A stretch of 64,000 nt of DNA, taken from contig OZ005689.1 in assembly GCA_963930775.1 (NCBI GenBank), positions 6,363,569-6,427,568 on the forward strand, read 5' to 3'. The DNA is from Cliona cf. orientalis (taxonomy: Eukaryota > Porifera > Demospongiae > Clionaida > Clionaidae). Positions 42,101 through 55,361 of the stretch are shown here, piece by piece. Made by a program: the position numbers and the translations under genes. How positions within the stretch are numbered: position 1 is the stretch's first letter; each line of letters begins with the position of its first letter. The notes beneath the pieces were generated by a model. That model did not search any database. It was given only the letters and a program-made list of their open reading frames with translations, and was not told where the DNA came from.

Positions 42101-43253
42101 GATGGGAAATATTTACTTATTTTAATGATTGGCTCTATCAATAATCAGCTACTGTGTGGAATGTATACCACACAGGATAGAGCAGCTATAGCTACCTCTC
42201 TATTATATTAGAAAGATTATTCAAATTAATAAGTGATGATAGTATTGACCAATAAACAGAACATCAATAATAAACTCACTATCATCATCCTCAATTCGAA
42301 TCAAGGCAATTCCATCTCTGATTGTCTGTGCATTTGCCACGTCGATAGGATTACTAAGTACTTCATTGATGGTCACACGTACGTAGAAACCTTCGTTTAT
42401 TGGCTCATTTGTATCATCATCAATGAATGGGATGAAGATATTCATGGCCTCCTCAGCAGGATTATTGCTGGCTGGAAATGTGACAGTAATCCTGTCTTCA
42501 ATGTAATCTTGAACTCCATTGATGTCAACTGCAATAATCAAACTTATTAAGTTCCATTGGTAGCTAGCTACTACAGATCTCTCAGAGTCTGATCTTTAAT
42601 ACTGCGCATAAACGAGTCCAACAATAAATCAATAGGGGTTGGGGGATATAGCTCATTGCTTCTGGCAATAATATTTGCTCTAGCAATAGACTCAATAATT
42701 ATAGCTGATAGTTAACTTAATAATAATATTATTATGTTCTTATAATAATTACTGTTCTCATGTTTCTCATATAACTGAGATGGAACTCAAAATCAATGCT
42801 GCTTAATAAATCAGTCATGAATTGAGGCACCTAATATCCAACTTCTATAGCAGCATGCACTATAACTAGCTAGCTAGGTATCTGCATGATAGATAATACT
42901 ATGCTTACATTCAGCTTCATCCGGTCTGGATCCCATTGGTAACTCAGGTGGAAGAGTGAGGTTCATAATGTCAAACTGAGTGTATGAAAGTGGAGTAACA
43001 GTGAGGACAAAGTCACCAACATTCTCCTGTCGCTTGATGACCTCCACCGTAACTCCGTCTGGCTCTGAGCGTGTGTAGTCCACTTGACCAAAGCCGTACT
43101 GAAGTCCTATAACATATCAATCCAATCAGTATACTATTGATACTATCACAGTGATAGAATTTACAAAATCTTACCAGTTGCTGATAGTGCTAGGCTCAGC
43201 AGAAAAATGAGCATTAGCATCATGCCTTGTGAAACATAAGACGTCCCTTTCAT
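39167..43253 (-). CDS. Gene 6: secreted Calx-beta / ITIH_C protein
   Basis: Nine exons: 43175-43253, 42909-43106, 42280-42528, 41907-42059, 41473-41682, 41015-41173, 40515-40748, 39592-40170, 39167-39408. The sum is 2103 nt (700 aa), phase 1 throughout. Residues 1-26 are a signal peptide (MLMLIFLLSLALSAT core). Three Calx-beta domains lie at about 27-175, 176-296 and 297-427, with acidic loops such as IDDDTNEPINEGF. A short Thr/Pro/Gly linker leads to the ITIH_C domain (about 458-700): GGDPHFSIKLTSGDFLCFSV, FGSIGMVI, LDMVWN, SHGIIGQFF and a C-terminal CWVAINPGYQ ... GHYLDY. Asp462-Pro463 is the putative processing bond. There is no transmembrane segment. It is the minimal member of the three ITIH_C genes and is closest to gene 7 in its Calx-beta exons. 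Confidence 0.85.
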
Positions 43254-43698
43254 GTTTGATGAACTTATATAAAATTTAATGGTAGCAAGAGCCACAACTT
43301 TCTTCACTAATGTCTATGCGACTGCTGATGCCTAACTTAAGCATTGATTATCCACTATGCATGCTATTTTAAGCTGGTCTATGTAACAAAATTTAATGCC
43401 TCAGGAACAAGTATCAATTCCTCGATCCTCAAGGAAAGAGTACCAGTGACTGAGCAAAAGTACCAAATACTGAGTAATATAGTAAGCATAGTTGTAGTTT
43501 TCACAGAACAAGCTAGGTTATAGGGTTTCTAATGAAGGTCAATTGGCATTCCCAATCTTTCATCCATGATAAACAAAAACCACAGAAATGATTAATCATT
43601 TCAAATATTGACATCATAGCATCAACAGTGCAGAATAAATTGATCTACGACTTGGAATAAAAAACTTAATGCTTAACTGTGCAATCAATACTAAGTTA
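43254..43698. other. intergenic between genes 6 and 7
   Basis: 445 bp, no supported exon or repeat. Promoter of gene 6 and 3' UTR of gene 7 expected here. Confidence 0.6.
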
Positions 43699-46600
43699 TC
43701 AATGCTTAATATTATGCTTTTTTGGACGAAATTTGAAGTTATCCGAGAGCACATCATTGACAACATAATTGAGGTAGTGTCCCTGGATGAGCTTCTTTCC
43801 CTGGTAGCCTGGGTTCATGGCTACCCAGCAAAACTGATCCTCCTTCTCTTCTCTCTCCATGAAGTGCCACACCGGCTTCCTCATCACGGCAACTGGCTCC
43901 ATGCCTGGGAGTAGCAGGAGACGACGGGCCTCATCAATCTCGATTCCGGGTTGGAAAAATTGGCCTACAGCAAAACATAGTGTGCGCAGGACACATGAAA
44001 TTGGCCTCTAATAATTATTAGCTACATGTCAAAGGTCGAAATGTTATGAATGGATATCTATCATCATTAGAGATTTTGGGTCACTATGATGGATCGCCAT
44101 ACTTGAATAGCTATTTTTCAGAAGTACTAATTAGCATACCAATAAGTCCATGAGAGTTCTTTGGTTGCTGGAGAACATTATTCCACTTCATATCAAGATG
44201 GTTGCCCTTGACAAACCACACGGCGAAGTTTAATCCAAGATCCATTAAATCAACTTGCACCTCAAGGTGCGTCTTTTGGCTCTCGTCCCTCTCAGCCTCT
44301 GAAATTTGCAACTTGCCATTGACGAAAGTTAACTTCTCCACTGCATCGGCATTCAGCTTAATTTTATCACCAATAAAGATCTTCTTCGTGTCAGCTACAA
44401 ACCGCAGCCTGGTCGTATTGGACCTCTTAAAAGCATTGTTCTTTATCACTACACCCAGTGAGCCGAGCCAGGTGACCTCCGACCTTACAGCATCTGGAAC
44501 GAAAAGAGCGTTCATCTGTAGCTGCGGACTGCTGATTAGGTTGAAGACAAAGCCGTGCTCTCCTTGAAGTGAGAAACACAGCAGCTGCTTTGTCGGCAGT
44601 ACGATGCTAAAGTGGGGGTCACCTCCCATCCCCATTGTCGTGGTAGCTTCTGATATAGTAGACATCGGTGGTGTTACGGTAGATTGAGTTGTAATCGGAG
44701 ACTGAGTGGATAATTCAGTCGTGGTGGGTTCTGCAGTAGTCGGTCCTGCCGTTGTTGTTGGTTGTTCAGTAGTGGTTGGTGCTGCTGTTGTTGTTGGTGG
44801 TTCTGTAGTGGTAGTCGGCGCTGCCGTTGTTGTCGCTGGTTCAGTAGTGGTGGTTGGAGCAGCTGTAGTGGTTGCCTCCGAGGTAGTGGCTGGAGCAGCT
44901 GTAGTGGTTGCCTCTGAGGTAGTGGTTGGAGCAGCTGTAGTGGTGGGAGCTGCATCAAAGAAAAGAGTAAATTGAGTTTAGAGAGCTATTGCACTAATTA
45001 TTGCATGTGCTTTAAAATTGGTTCTTGTCCAATTAATGCATTGTATGTATGTATGATGTAGCAAATCTTGAACCAGGCTCTCCTATTGCATAAATTTTTA
45101 ATAAACAAACTCCGTAGAAAAGCTTGATTTATGATCCTACTTTCCACTCAATCCAATTTTTTTTTTTTGTAAACCTCTCAAGGTATGCAGTGATTCCAAC
45201 CACCACAGTGACTGTTAGGAATGATATTATTATACTTTTCCAAGGGAGAAAACTATAGAGCTAAAGTGGTTCAACATTGATCTAATGTTGAAATCTGCTT
45301 ACGTTCGTCATTGTCGATTATGAGAATTTCAGTGACATTTGGCTCGTATCTGAACATCCCAGCCATAAAGCCAGCCATACTGGACAGGTCAAACTCTAAG
45401 GTGAACGATTCATTTCCCTCAACCTCATCATCATCAATGATGGTGACATTTCCACACATCTGAGGGGAATCAGCAAATAAAAAGATTTCTGTGTCCGGAG
45501 AGATCAGTGATACATAGTCTTGACCATTTCCTAGTGAAAAAAAATGAGGTATCTCACAATGTTACAATTTGCAGAGCGAAAATCACCAATATTATTAATT
45601 TTGATATTGCATGAGTGCTTGCAGATGGCATATGTTATTTCCTTAATTAAGTTAACTTAGCAGGGAGCTAGATCTAGAGGTGTACACCTGCTACTTTATT
45701 TTATGTAGCAATAATAATATTATGTTAGCGGTACTGTAATGCACTATACATACCTATTGCCATCCCATCGACTGTTTCCACAAAGAAAGCTACGGCAACA
45801 TTTGGGTCGATAAGTGCAGGATCTGGTTCAAACAAGTTGACACAGAACTCAGCAAAGCCTGCGCCCTCCTCCACTGTGTACAGGCTCCGCTCAAACCCAA
45901 TGAGACCAACTGTAGGAGAGTACTAGGTCATGATGATGTCATGATGGTAATAATGGTGGTAATTTGATGGAATAGTTAATTAAAGACTCGGGGTAATTTC
46001 GGTCCTTAATATTACGCTCCGTATTAATTTCCCTCACTTTTCACTAATTTTACCCCCTTCCCTCATTGTTCTTCCCATCCACCCTAATGCAATTAACAGC
46101 TATGAATGAAAACAGCTACAGTAGCTACAACACTATACAATAGGATACCAATAATCATGTGATCGTCCAAATCCATTGCATATTATTTTATAGCATAAAT
46201 ACATACCTTCATTATCTATAATTTGGACAAGAGCTGACTGTATTCTTCCTAGACCGTGCCCTGTTGGTGGATCGCCCTGTCCAACGGACAGCTGCAGTTG
46301 AAACTGCTCGTTGAGCTCCAGAATCTGGTCATCGATGATATCCAGTGGTATGGGAATACATGATTCCATTGGGTCAAACGACAGCACAAAGGGAGCCGGC
46401 ATACCCAATTGAAAATCAGTCCCTACATTAACAGTGGAATGCATTGGAATGCATGCATGATTGTGATAATTGGTGATAATTGAATACTTAGAAGGTATCA
46501 AGGAATCTATGAATTGCATTATTATAGTAGCAAGCACAGAAATTCATACTGAATAGATCAGGGAGCCTGGCTATGAGGCTAGCAAATAATATCATAACCA

Positions 46601-49600
46601 GTAATTCAGATCCTTCCCATACAAAAACTAAATCCCTATAATAATATTATAGCTATCCTCCAAAATAATGTAGAGGTTTTATGCGTACCTAGGGCTGAGA
46701 TGAGCTGCAGTGACACATCCACTGGTAGGATCTGTTCCGAAGCTCGTCCATCTTGCTTTTCAACAAAGATTAGATTATCTACCATACCATCTCCTTCGTT
46801 AACCGTGAACATAAACTCATTGAAGGTGAAAAATAGCCCTGCAAGTGAATTTACTTAAACATTCAATTTTTAATGTATATGCATTAGTGTCTGCTACATC
46901 GAGCAGTATCCACTGTTGTCTAGCACGCATGACCTCACAGAGGCATTAGGTGGGCTTCTTACTCTACAGATATTAGGCTACCGGCATACAAATGTTTACA
47001 TAGTATAAGCCATTCTGCTTCATACACACATTCATTAACGTTACAGTATTAACTAGTATCAGGTGGAAAGAGGCATAGAGAGGTCCTCAAGTCATGCTGA
47101 GGAAAAAGGGGACAATTGACCCAGAAAGTTGAACTAGGCATGTGCATGCAAATTAAAGTAAATTATTTACCATCATCATCCGTGATTCGAACCAGTGCCA
47201 CTCCATTCCTGAGTACAATGGCATTGGCAACATCAGTGGGGTTACTCTCAAGAATATTGATAGTAACGAGCAGGTACAAACCCTCTATAGCCTCGTTAGT
47301 ATCGTCATCAATGATTGGAATAGAGACTGGCATCACCACCTCTGCTGTGCTGGTTGTCTGTGGAAAGGTGACTGAGATGCGGTCGGCTACGAAGTCTTGA
47401 AGCCCATTTACCTCGACTATATACGTGTAAGACAAAATGAGTTGAGGATCAACGAATGTTTGAAAGCATGAATTCATTAACATAATACAGTATCAAGTGT
47501 GACACAGACTCGTATCTACTTAGTCCTAGGTTTGTCTTCCACTAAGCCAAAAAGAAATTTACCCGGCCCAGTTTCTGCATGTTACTTTAGGGAAAAGAGT
47601 GTATGATAAACTAATAGCAGCAGCTGAGCTATTAAGTAGAACCAGATGAGTCCTGTTAAAACTCTATGTAAACAGCTACAAAATTAATGTGGGTGTGGCC
47701 ACCTCAATCAGCAGCAGTCCCATAACATGCTAAATCCATACCGTTAATTTGTAAGTGAAAATGAGGCTACTATTAAACTGCTTACATTAATGGGTTTGGC
47801 CTAGTAAAAAGTGCACTACAACTTGCTCTCACAATTTTCATAATTATTATTTGCACTCACACTCAGCTGGGTCGCTTGGACGCATATCCACCGGCAGCTC
47901 TGAAGGTAGTGGTACGCCAATGTTGTTGAACTGTGAGTAGGTCAGTGGAGTGATCGTCACCACAAAGTCGCCAACGTTTGCGTCGCGTTTGATGACCTCC
48001 ACCGTCACGCTGTTGGACTCAAAATCAGTGTAGTCCGCCTGACCGAATCCAAATACAAGTTGATCTGGAAAAGATAATTATTCTCTGCCAGTCTGGTTGT
48101 GTATTGCATTATTTGTAGGTTAATAATACCCACTGGCTATGGATTATTTTGGGATTTGAAATGCTTGAGGCCTTATTTTGGGCAATAATTCATCACTGTA
48201 TACACTTCAACATCTATTGTCTCTGTTTATAGATGACTAGGTATTTCTGTTCAAACTTTAATATGGTATTGAAGGAATATGATACTAGCTTGCCAAACAT
48301 TTTATTGTAGTGTGCGATTTTTGTGCCTGGTACTGTCAACTTGAGCTTAATTAGAATCTGAAATTCGTGATAAAGTTTATCCAGGCAGCAAAGGAATGTC
48401 ACATGAGCTAGGTACCAGGTTGGACGAGGTAATTAACTTTTAATGGGCTTCTAATTTAATCATTATCAGATACACAAGCCAACAGCTTAGTAACACTATA
48501 CCACAAAAATATTCATAGTATCTATTTCCACTTCCTGTTTAGGAAGTTGAATGTCATGATGTCATTAGTTTAGCTTAATCTTGGCAGTTGTCCATTTAAT
48601 TATAAGAAAGGTAAAGTGTGCTGGAACTGTGACAGTCATATATACTGTCTCAGTAGACCATCAAGGTTGTATATAGCTAGAAATATTTTACTGATTACTG
48701 TCAGACAGCCAGTTGTTATTACTACATACCATAGACAGCAGTGTTTACAGTGCTACATACTTGTGGTTGTATGCAAAGGCTCCCGTGTATATTGTACCCT
48801 CTGCATGCTGTGATAGCTGTTTTTTATGGTACATGTTAGATTTGCTTCCATGCAGTAAGTGTTTGTTGGTAGTTGCCTAGCAACCATAGGCAATTTTCCG
48901 GCTATGGGAACTTGGGGGTGGATCATCATAAAGTAGGCCAATGACGAACAGAGGTCAACTACCAACAAATAGCTATATATGTAGTAGCTATGGACATGCC
49001 CAGTACAGCTTCCCATTGTAGCATACACGGCCCCTCCCATTTCTCGGCAGGATAGAGCGGCGTGGCACCGCTCTACCGCACTATAGCGACATCACTGATT
49101 ATGGTACTTATGTAGACTAATACTGCGTCCTCCTTATCAGTCCATTTAAGAAGGTTAAGGAACTAATATTAATTTTTTTTAGGGAAGGTGTAGCTGCCTG
49201 GAGCGGTCCAGGTATATTCGGAATCCCCGGGCCCGTAATTCTTTTAGTTGTCCCTTCGCTGAATCAGGTTTATACCCTTATGCCTATAACGAGGATCAAT
49301 GGTTTTGATCCGAAAGATGCTGTGAAAACACCTCCTCATTAGCTGAGTACACTCCAGGGAAAAGAAAGCAAGTATCTTGGCACTAGTGCGACTGGAACCC
49401 ACGTCTTTGGATCAAGAGTCCAAATCTTTGACAACTCGGCCACAAGTGGCTTACGCTAGTTAGCCAGGAGAATTGTGCATAATATTATACCTGCAGTTTG
49501 GTTAGCTACTTAATGGTGCACAATTTAATATAACAGTTATGTTGTTCTCTTAATAGTGTGGTCTGGGAACGTCATGATCATGCATGGAATTCAGTCTAAC

Positions 49601-51466
49601 GCCCCTATTAAGCAAATGCCATCCACTGGAGTGGCTTCTGCAAACCAGAAGCCCTAGTCTTTAATTGCTGCATACGTACAACGTGATGCTATACTTACTT
49701 GGGGGAGGTGGGGCACAAAAGGCTGGATCAGGGCTCTGCATGTGGTGACCAAATTTAGTTGACAATAATATGATTAATAAATGCAATAAAAGCTAATGAT
49801 ATTCACAGAGCAGCCCTTACAGAGTAAGTTGACTTACCAAGTCAAGTCCCCTTAGCGCTGCATGAACGGTGGTAAACACTTCAGTGATAGCAAACCTATG
49901 AATAATAATAATTAGCTTGTAAGTTGACCTCTCATGAAGCAGGTGTAGGTAGCCTCAGAAATGCATGTTAGCTACATGCAACGTTGAAAGCTGGGAGAGC
50001 TTTGAATGAGGCTATATTATTATATTTAACTTCTAAATTAACATGTAGCGTAACTTCTTTCCTGCCATTTCTCTATTATGAGACAGTTAGATTATGTCTT
50101 TGCCAATGACCTTTATGGACATACCCACTTCCTACATCGGCACCCCCTTCCCCCCAATTCATGATGGGTTCCTACTCATCACTCGAGCTCTTCTATTATT
50201 ATGCACAGGATAAAGGGGTTCAAATTCGAAGGGAAGCTCAAGCCTATCGATTTAGCGAGTGATACAGGTATATAAATCACAATGCATCAGTTCTTTGTCA
50301 TTAATTTTATAGCACTCACCATAGAGTTACGTTTGCATTGGATGGATTTCCAGGAACCTGCCAAGTGACGTCAACAACTGTCTTGTCACTGGCATCATTG
50401 TGAGTGGCTGAATCCTATTGCAAATAAAAGATAATATCATAGGAATAAGACGGCTAAGTATGTGCATACACTCAATGATGATAATATTGGATGCCGTACA
50501 CACCTATGAGAAGAGTGTGTGCACCTTCTTACTCGTCTGTGACTCATTTGAGTGGTAAAATTGCATGACAGTAATAATTATTACCCCGCCCCCTAGTACC
50601 CTGCCATTCACTTATTGGCATGCGTTGATCTGCATGGGGTGGTCCCCGGGCCCCCAGGGCGTAAAGTAATTATTGTTGAGCACAATCTTACAGCACCACA
50701 GCTCCAAATCCGCCAGTTGGCCCCCGGGGGAGGATTGACAAATTCACCAACAAAGTCAGCAGCGGAAGAGAATGATGGAGTCGACTCTCGAGCTTGGATG
50801 GCAAATCCACGAAATGTTTGAGCACTACTTTCTATCCGGACTGCAAATAAAATACATGATGTTGATCAGTATCACCTCAAATACTAATAAAAATGCCGGG
50901 AGATGCATCACTGATAGGCTAGGTACGTGCTGATCCTGTTCATTTAATTCATGTGAGTGAATACACGAGGTGAGCATTATCACTCCTGGACCAGTCTTAA
51001 TCGCTCAAACTACCTCAGTCTAAGGAGACATGGTAGAGTTTGTTTATGCCCATGCATAATAAAAAAGTAATCACCGCTGACAATCAAGTGAGAATTCGAT
51101 CCTGATGCCACAGATTTTAAAATGTAAGAGCATAATACAAGCTATGTTTAGTTACCATGCGATTTCAATCTTTTTAGGTTCCCCTTTGACTAACAGATCT
51201 AGATCTAGAATCATTATTACCCCATACTCACTTGTATGCTGTGATCCACATCTGTACATATTAGGTGAAATCGGTGGAGCACCATCTACCGCCACCAAGC
51301 TCACGGAGTAAGGACAGGGAGGTCCACAGGCAACAGGTGTGACTCCAGAATGCTGCTGCGTTAAAGTAGTACAAGCCGTTGTTGGAGCGCCACTAGAAAA
51401 TGCCAAAGCATCTCTGATCAAACAAACAGCAGCCAAACTAAGGAGAGCCACGCAATGAAACTTCAT
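43699..51466 (-). CDS. Gene 7: secreted Reeler / Calx-beta / mucin / ITIH_C protein
   Basis: Fourteen exons: 51232-51466, 50692-50840, 50320-50414, 49838-49895, 49699-49735, 47861-48064, 47171-47416, 46689-46838, 46207-46422, 45754-45909, 45303-45530, 44140-44949, 43699-43964 make thirteen coding pieces listed here; I count 13 in total. They sum to 2850 nt (949 aa) with matching phases. Signal peptide MKFHCVALLSLAAVCL is followed by a Reeler domain (about 23-185: FSSGAPTTAC, FRGFAIQAR, DVTWQVPG). A CAPPPP hinge leads to three Calx-beta domains (192-591), a Thr/Pro-rich linker (592-697) and ITIH_C (about 698-949) starting GGDPHFSIVLPTKQLLCFSL. Joining the Reeler part to the rest rests on the phase match at 49699/48064 and the lack of another signal-peptide exon. 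The five Reeler exons differ from the others in using phases 0 and 2. They could be a separate gene. Confidence 0.75.
44650..44949. repeat. mucin-like coding minisatellite in gene 7
   Basis: Imperfect repeats of the unit TTTAAPTTT(S/T)E(A/P) encode a Thr/Pro/Ala linker of about 100 residues directly upstream of the GGDPHF motif. Such a linker would be densely O-glycosylated in an animal secretory pathway, which is inference. Confidence 0.85.
48065..49698. other. large gene 7 intron between Reeler and Calx-beta parts
   Basis: No in-phase signal-peptide exon was found here on the minus strand. The stretch holds one tRNA-like sequence (49381-49455) and otherwise no recognised feature. Confidence 0.5.
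49381..49455 (-). tRNA. tRNA-like sequence, pseudogene or SINE head
   Basis: On the minus strand it has an A-box-like TGGCCGAGTTG (49432-49442), a stem-loop TTTGGACTCTTGATCCAAA in anticodon position and a B-box-like GGGTTCCAGTC (49390-49400). The ends do not form a good acceptor stem, so it is probably not a working tRNA. Confidence 0.35.
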
Positions 51467-51808
51467 TATTGTACTGACATGTGATAGCAGCTAGACTAAG
51501 TTAAGACAAACACAGAAAAGTTGCTATGCTCTTCTGACAGAAGGCTAGCTGGCTATATTATGAGCTTTAGTATATTGTTTGGGCAGTTTGTATGGTTACT
51601 GTAGTATAGATGTTTGTACATACACTGCTAGTGGATAGAGGCATGCTTGGAATTTAATTGCACCTGGTACCTGGTTGCACATCAATTAGATGATCATAAT
51701 ACTGCACAATTATGTTTCATTATGCATTGCTTGATATTGAGAGAGTGTAAGAGAGCTAGAGGGAGAGAAAGAGGAAAGAGTGAGAGAGAGTGGGGGGAGG
51801 GAGGGAGA

Positions 51809-51864
<56 letters not shown>

Positions 51865-52447
51865 GAGGGAGGGAGGGAGGGAGAGAGGTGGAGGGAGGGA
51901 GGAAAGGTGGGTGACATTATTTGTAGATGACTGACAATGCTTGAAACAATACTCAACCACACCTCTAAAGTTGCATACAATAGTATGTAAATAATTAACA
52001 ATTAACACTTAGTACCAATAATATTCATTCATTATTCATAGTCATATGCACAATAATCTATGACTGTGGCTAGATGGACTGCATGAGGGTGGTCCAATAT
52101 ACTGGTAATTTCAAACCATGCAAGAATATTAATATAACTTGAAGTAACTTACTGAGAGATTAATTATTCAAGTCTACATAAGTGAAAAAGGGGTGGATAT
52201 TTTACATGGTGGGACATTTCCCAATTCTACACCTTTATATCCCACAATTCAGCAAGCATACTCATGATCATGCACGTCTGTAATCGCTAGTGCATGTGCA
52301 TGCATGTAGGTTTATGTATGTGAGAAATCAACTATATACTGCATGTGCTTCACAACATTTCAAGAGATTATTCTTACACACAATCAAATTGACAATGTTA
52401 TTGTGTAGTTTAATGTTACTTAATTAGCTACAATGTCATGATGATAA
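51467..52447. other. region upstream of gene 7
   Basis: No exon is supported. It contains the (GA)n tract at 51781-51903 about 310 bp upstream of the gene 7 ATG, and otherwise AT-rich sequence. The gene 7 promoter should be here. Confidence 0.55.
51781..51903. repeat. (GA)n/(GGGA)n purine tract
   Basis: A pure GA array flanked by GGGAGGGA repeats, all purine on the plus strand, upstream of gene 7. Confidence 0.9.
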
Positions 52448-52658
52448 TACCGTATAGCGGGAAATTTTCGAGGGAGAAAACTTTCACGAATTTCGCGATT
52501 TTTCAGCCATCCGCGAAAGTTTTCTCCACAAAATTCTAGGCATGCCACACTCATTATGCGACCAGTTTTAACGTTCCGCGAAAATTTTCTCCGCGAAATG
52601 CTCCTTTCCTACCGATCCGCGAAAGTTTTCTCCCTCGAAAATTTCCCGCCATGCGGTA
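52448..52658. mobile_element. MITE with TACCGTATAGCGGG ends
   Basis: About 38-bp terminal inverted repeats: TACCGTATAGCGGGAAATTT and onward GGGAGAAAACTTTC, mirrored by GAAAGTTTTCTCCC and AAATTTCCCGCCATGCGGTA. Internal CGCGAAA.TTTTCTCC motifs recur. The element is 211 bp and has no ORF; the TA ends suggest mariner type. Confidence 0.8.
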
Positions 52659-52691
52659 GTTGTAGTATGATTTGATTTGTCTTTACCTAGA

Positions 52692-53990
52692 AGCTATTAG
52701 CTGTATCTGCCCTTGTTGATGTTGTATATGAATGGTCAAAAGCTCTCGACCAAGGTAGTGAAATATGTGCTGTCTTCTTCGACTTACGGAAGGCATTCGA
52801 TTCTGTTCCTCATAAATCACTTATTGACAAACTTAGAGCACTTGACCTTGACCCCTACATGCTTAGGTGGATATGCTCTTACTTGATGGACAGAAAACAG
52901 TATGTTGTCCTGAATGGAAAGACATCTACAACTTGCAGTGCTACATCAGGTGTTCCTCAAGGGTCAGTCCTGGGCCCATTGCTGTTCCTAATATACATTA
53001 ATGATTCAGTCGACTCTGCTGTGATAGAAGGCAATTGTATAACTCTATATGCTGATGACATGCTATTATATAAAATCATTAACAACCCACAAGATTTCAT
53101 CTGTGTACAACAGGGTATCAACAATGTTGGACGCTCGGTCACTGGAAGCAATCTCCGATTGAACTCTGTGAAGTGCAAAACTATGATTGTAACGAGGCGT
53201 AGGACAAGAGCGGTTCCAGTTCCTGAGCTGAAATTGTATGGGCAAGCCTTAGAAAGAGTCTTTGAATACAAGTATCTAGGTGTAACACTCTCATATAACC
53301 TATCATGGTCACCTCATGTCGAAAATATTGTGGCCAAGACTCGAAGGCTTACAGGAATGCTGTACTGGCAGCTCTACCAATGGTCAGATCCCGAGACTCT
53401 CCTTAAGATTTATTTATATGTTATTAGGCCACATCTTGAATATGCTGCTCCTGTGTGGAGTCCTGATTTAACTAAAGATGTTAATAGATTGGAACATGTG
53501 CAGAAGTTTGCACTTAGAGTGTGCACAAAAGAGTGGAGTATGTCGTACAAGGATCTGCTTGAAAAGAGTCATCTACCAGAGCTCTCTACTAGGAGGGATC
53601 ACCTTAGTCTCGGCCTCCTACATAAAATTATTAATGCTCCTCTCTTGACCTACTCTACCACCTACTCCACATGCTCAAATGTAGATATGTCTTGCCTTTT
53701 GCGCATACCAACTTGCTCCAGGGCTCATATTTTCATCGTACAATATCATTGTTGAACTCTCTTCCTTCATCAATAACAACCACCACATCCCTTCAAAAGG
53801 CAGTTAAAACATGTTCATTAAATCTTACCTATTATTAAATTTAATGTCATTCACGGCATAACAATAGTACTATTATAATTTTTATGTCACTCTCATCGAT
53901 ACATACTTTGCACTAGTGCTTTTTCTGCACTATTTTATGTGTCCCTTGCATACTTATGCATAAATTATCATAAATAAAAAATATATACAT
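52692..53990 (+). mobile_element. 5'-truncated non-LTR retrotransposon with reverse transcriptase
   Basis: An open frame from 52692 has ICAVFFDLRKAFDSVPHK, SGVPQGSVLGPLLFLIYIND, the catalytic YADD, YKYLGVTLSYNLSW and HLEYAAPVWSPDL. A frameshift near 53660 breaks the frame before the conserved NSLPS motif. The endonuclease and RT start are missing, so it is truncated, its left edge abutting the MITE at 52658. The end is an AT-rich tail near 53990. It is the same superfamily as the element at 11641-14700. Confidence 0.85.
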
Positions 53991-54129
53991 ATCTATCAGC
54001 CACTGTAGGTGTTGGAATGCAGATTGGCATTAATAATAATATTATTATTATCAAAGATTGCATAACTTGTGTAATGTGACTGTTGTTGCCCACCCACCAA
54101 ACCCAAGTGCATGCTATTCAGTGTGAATG

Positions 54130-54455
54130 AATATAATATTATAATAATATTGATGTGTTAATAATAATTATGAAATTACATCGTGGCGCCAAAGTCGGCC
54201 AGAATTTACCGCCTCTCTTTTTTATGCAATTCTGTGCCCACACCCCTCCCCTAGCGTCAACAGTCACACAGTATAAATTTGCAACAAAACTAGGGCTACT
54301 AACACTCCCAAAAAGTGATTTCACAGAATTAATTTCATTTGAGCAGAACTTCTTTCAACAGCTTAAGTCAGTAGGTTTGTATGATAGTACGATAATTATT
54401 ATGACACTGTGTTCCATATACCTATGGATTTTTTCATAATACAGACTCGGACAAG
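54130..54455 (+). promoter_or_regulatory. shared upstream region of the GPI-protein genes
   Basis: The stretch is repeated at 62130-62406 with high identity. TACAG directly before ACTCGGACAAG-ATG looks like a splice acceptor, so a 5' UTR intron and an upstream exon are possible. No promoter element is certain. Confidence 0.4.
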
Positions 54456-55049
54456 ATGAAGACCATTCTTGCCATCGTAGTTATCTCCTGTTTCTTTGTT
54501 GTGGCTTCATCGCAATTTGATTGCTTGAACAGGGCCTCTCAACTGGCCAGTTGCATTACCAGGCTGGGGCAAAGCACTGACACTGACGCCTTTTGCAACG
54601 AATGTGGCAATAGCTTGGTTAGGTATTACCAAGACTGCGCAAATGGAGTTGGAGTAGACGGAGTCAAGCAAGGTAAAATTTTGCAGCTAATCATATTAAT
54701 TTTTGCAGCTAGACTTAATAGTTGTAATAATGTTACCCAGTTCTTTAGCTGCATGCATGCATAGTGTTATTTTTAGTGCTAGTATATTTAAATACATGCA
54801 GAAAGCTACTTAATGGAGCATGCGGTGATGTTGATATTAACTGCATGACATTGTCATAATATTATGTTCAGTTTTACAGCAGTTGTGTAAGTATTCTAGT
54901 AGCATTTTTGAGCCCATGCAATAATCATTTTTGTGCATTACTCTGCTACAGTTTGCCCTAATGCAACTGGTGGAAGTTCTACCATCCACACTGTCACTGC
55001 TCTCGTCACTGCACTGGGATTGACTGGAGTGGCAATGCTCTTTTTCTAA
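54456..55049 (+). CDS. small cysteine-rich secreted protein, probably GPI-anchored
   Basis: Two exons, 54456-54672 and 54952-55049, with a phase-1 GT/AG intron, total 315 nt (104 aa). Residues 1-20 are a clear signal peptide (MKTILAIVVISCFFVVASSQ). The mature part has six Cys (DCLN, ASC, FCNECG, YYQDC, VCPN), enough for three disulfides. The second exon encodes NATGGSSTIH followed by a hydrophobic end finishing LTGVAMLFF with no charged residues after it, the usual layout of a GPI-attachment signal. I do not recognise the family. A near copy lies at 62407 and a relic at 56680. Alternative: a type I membrane protein with no cytoplasmic part. Confidence 0.75.
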
Positions 55050-55361
55050 GTGGACCATGAAAGATTCGGCTAGAAATTAGCTGTTACTGGACTGTAACTA
55101 GTAGAGTTGGTAGCTATCTAGCTATCTCTATTAATTTTGCATTAGTGTTATTATGGATAACTTCATTAGGAAGTGATTTATAAAAATTAATTTGTGTTTC
55201 TCTGATTGTGCTAACAGAAACCTGCATGCTAATTTTAAGCAATCTGTAATGTAACACTGCAGCTATCTTAATTGGGTAACTAGTGATTTCCTTAGTAGTA
55301 TTAATCAGTATAATATTATAGGCATGTAATGAAATGGCGCAAATGCAATTCTGACCCAATC

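Noticed and set aside
44674..44975. Gln/Pro/Leu-rich and Val/Gly-rich frames over the gene 7 linker
   Set aside because: Other frames of the Thr/Pro-rich coding minisatellite; only the Thr/Pro frame is continuous with GGDPHF.
50615..50821. Plus-strand frame of 68 codons
   Set aside because: Antisense of the second Reeler exon of gene 7.
52957..53271. Minus-strand frame of 104 codons
   Set aside because: Antisense of the reverse transcriptase fragment.
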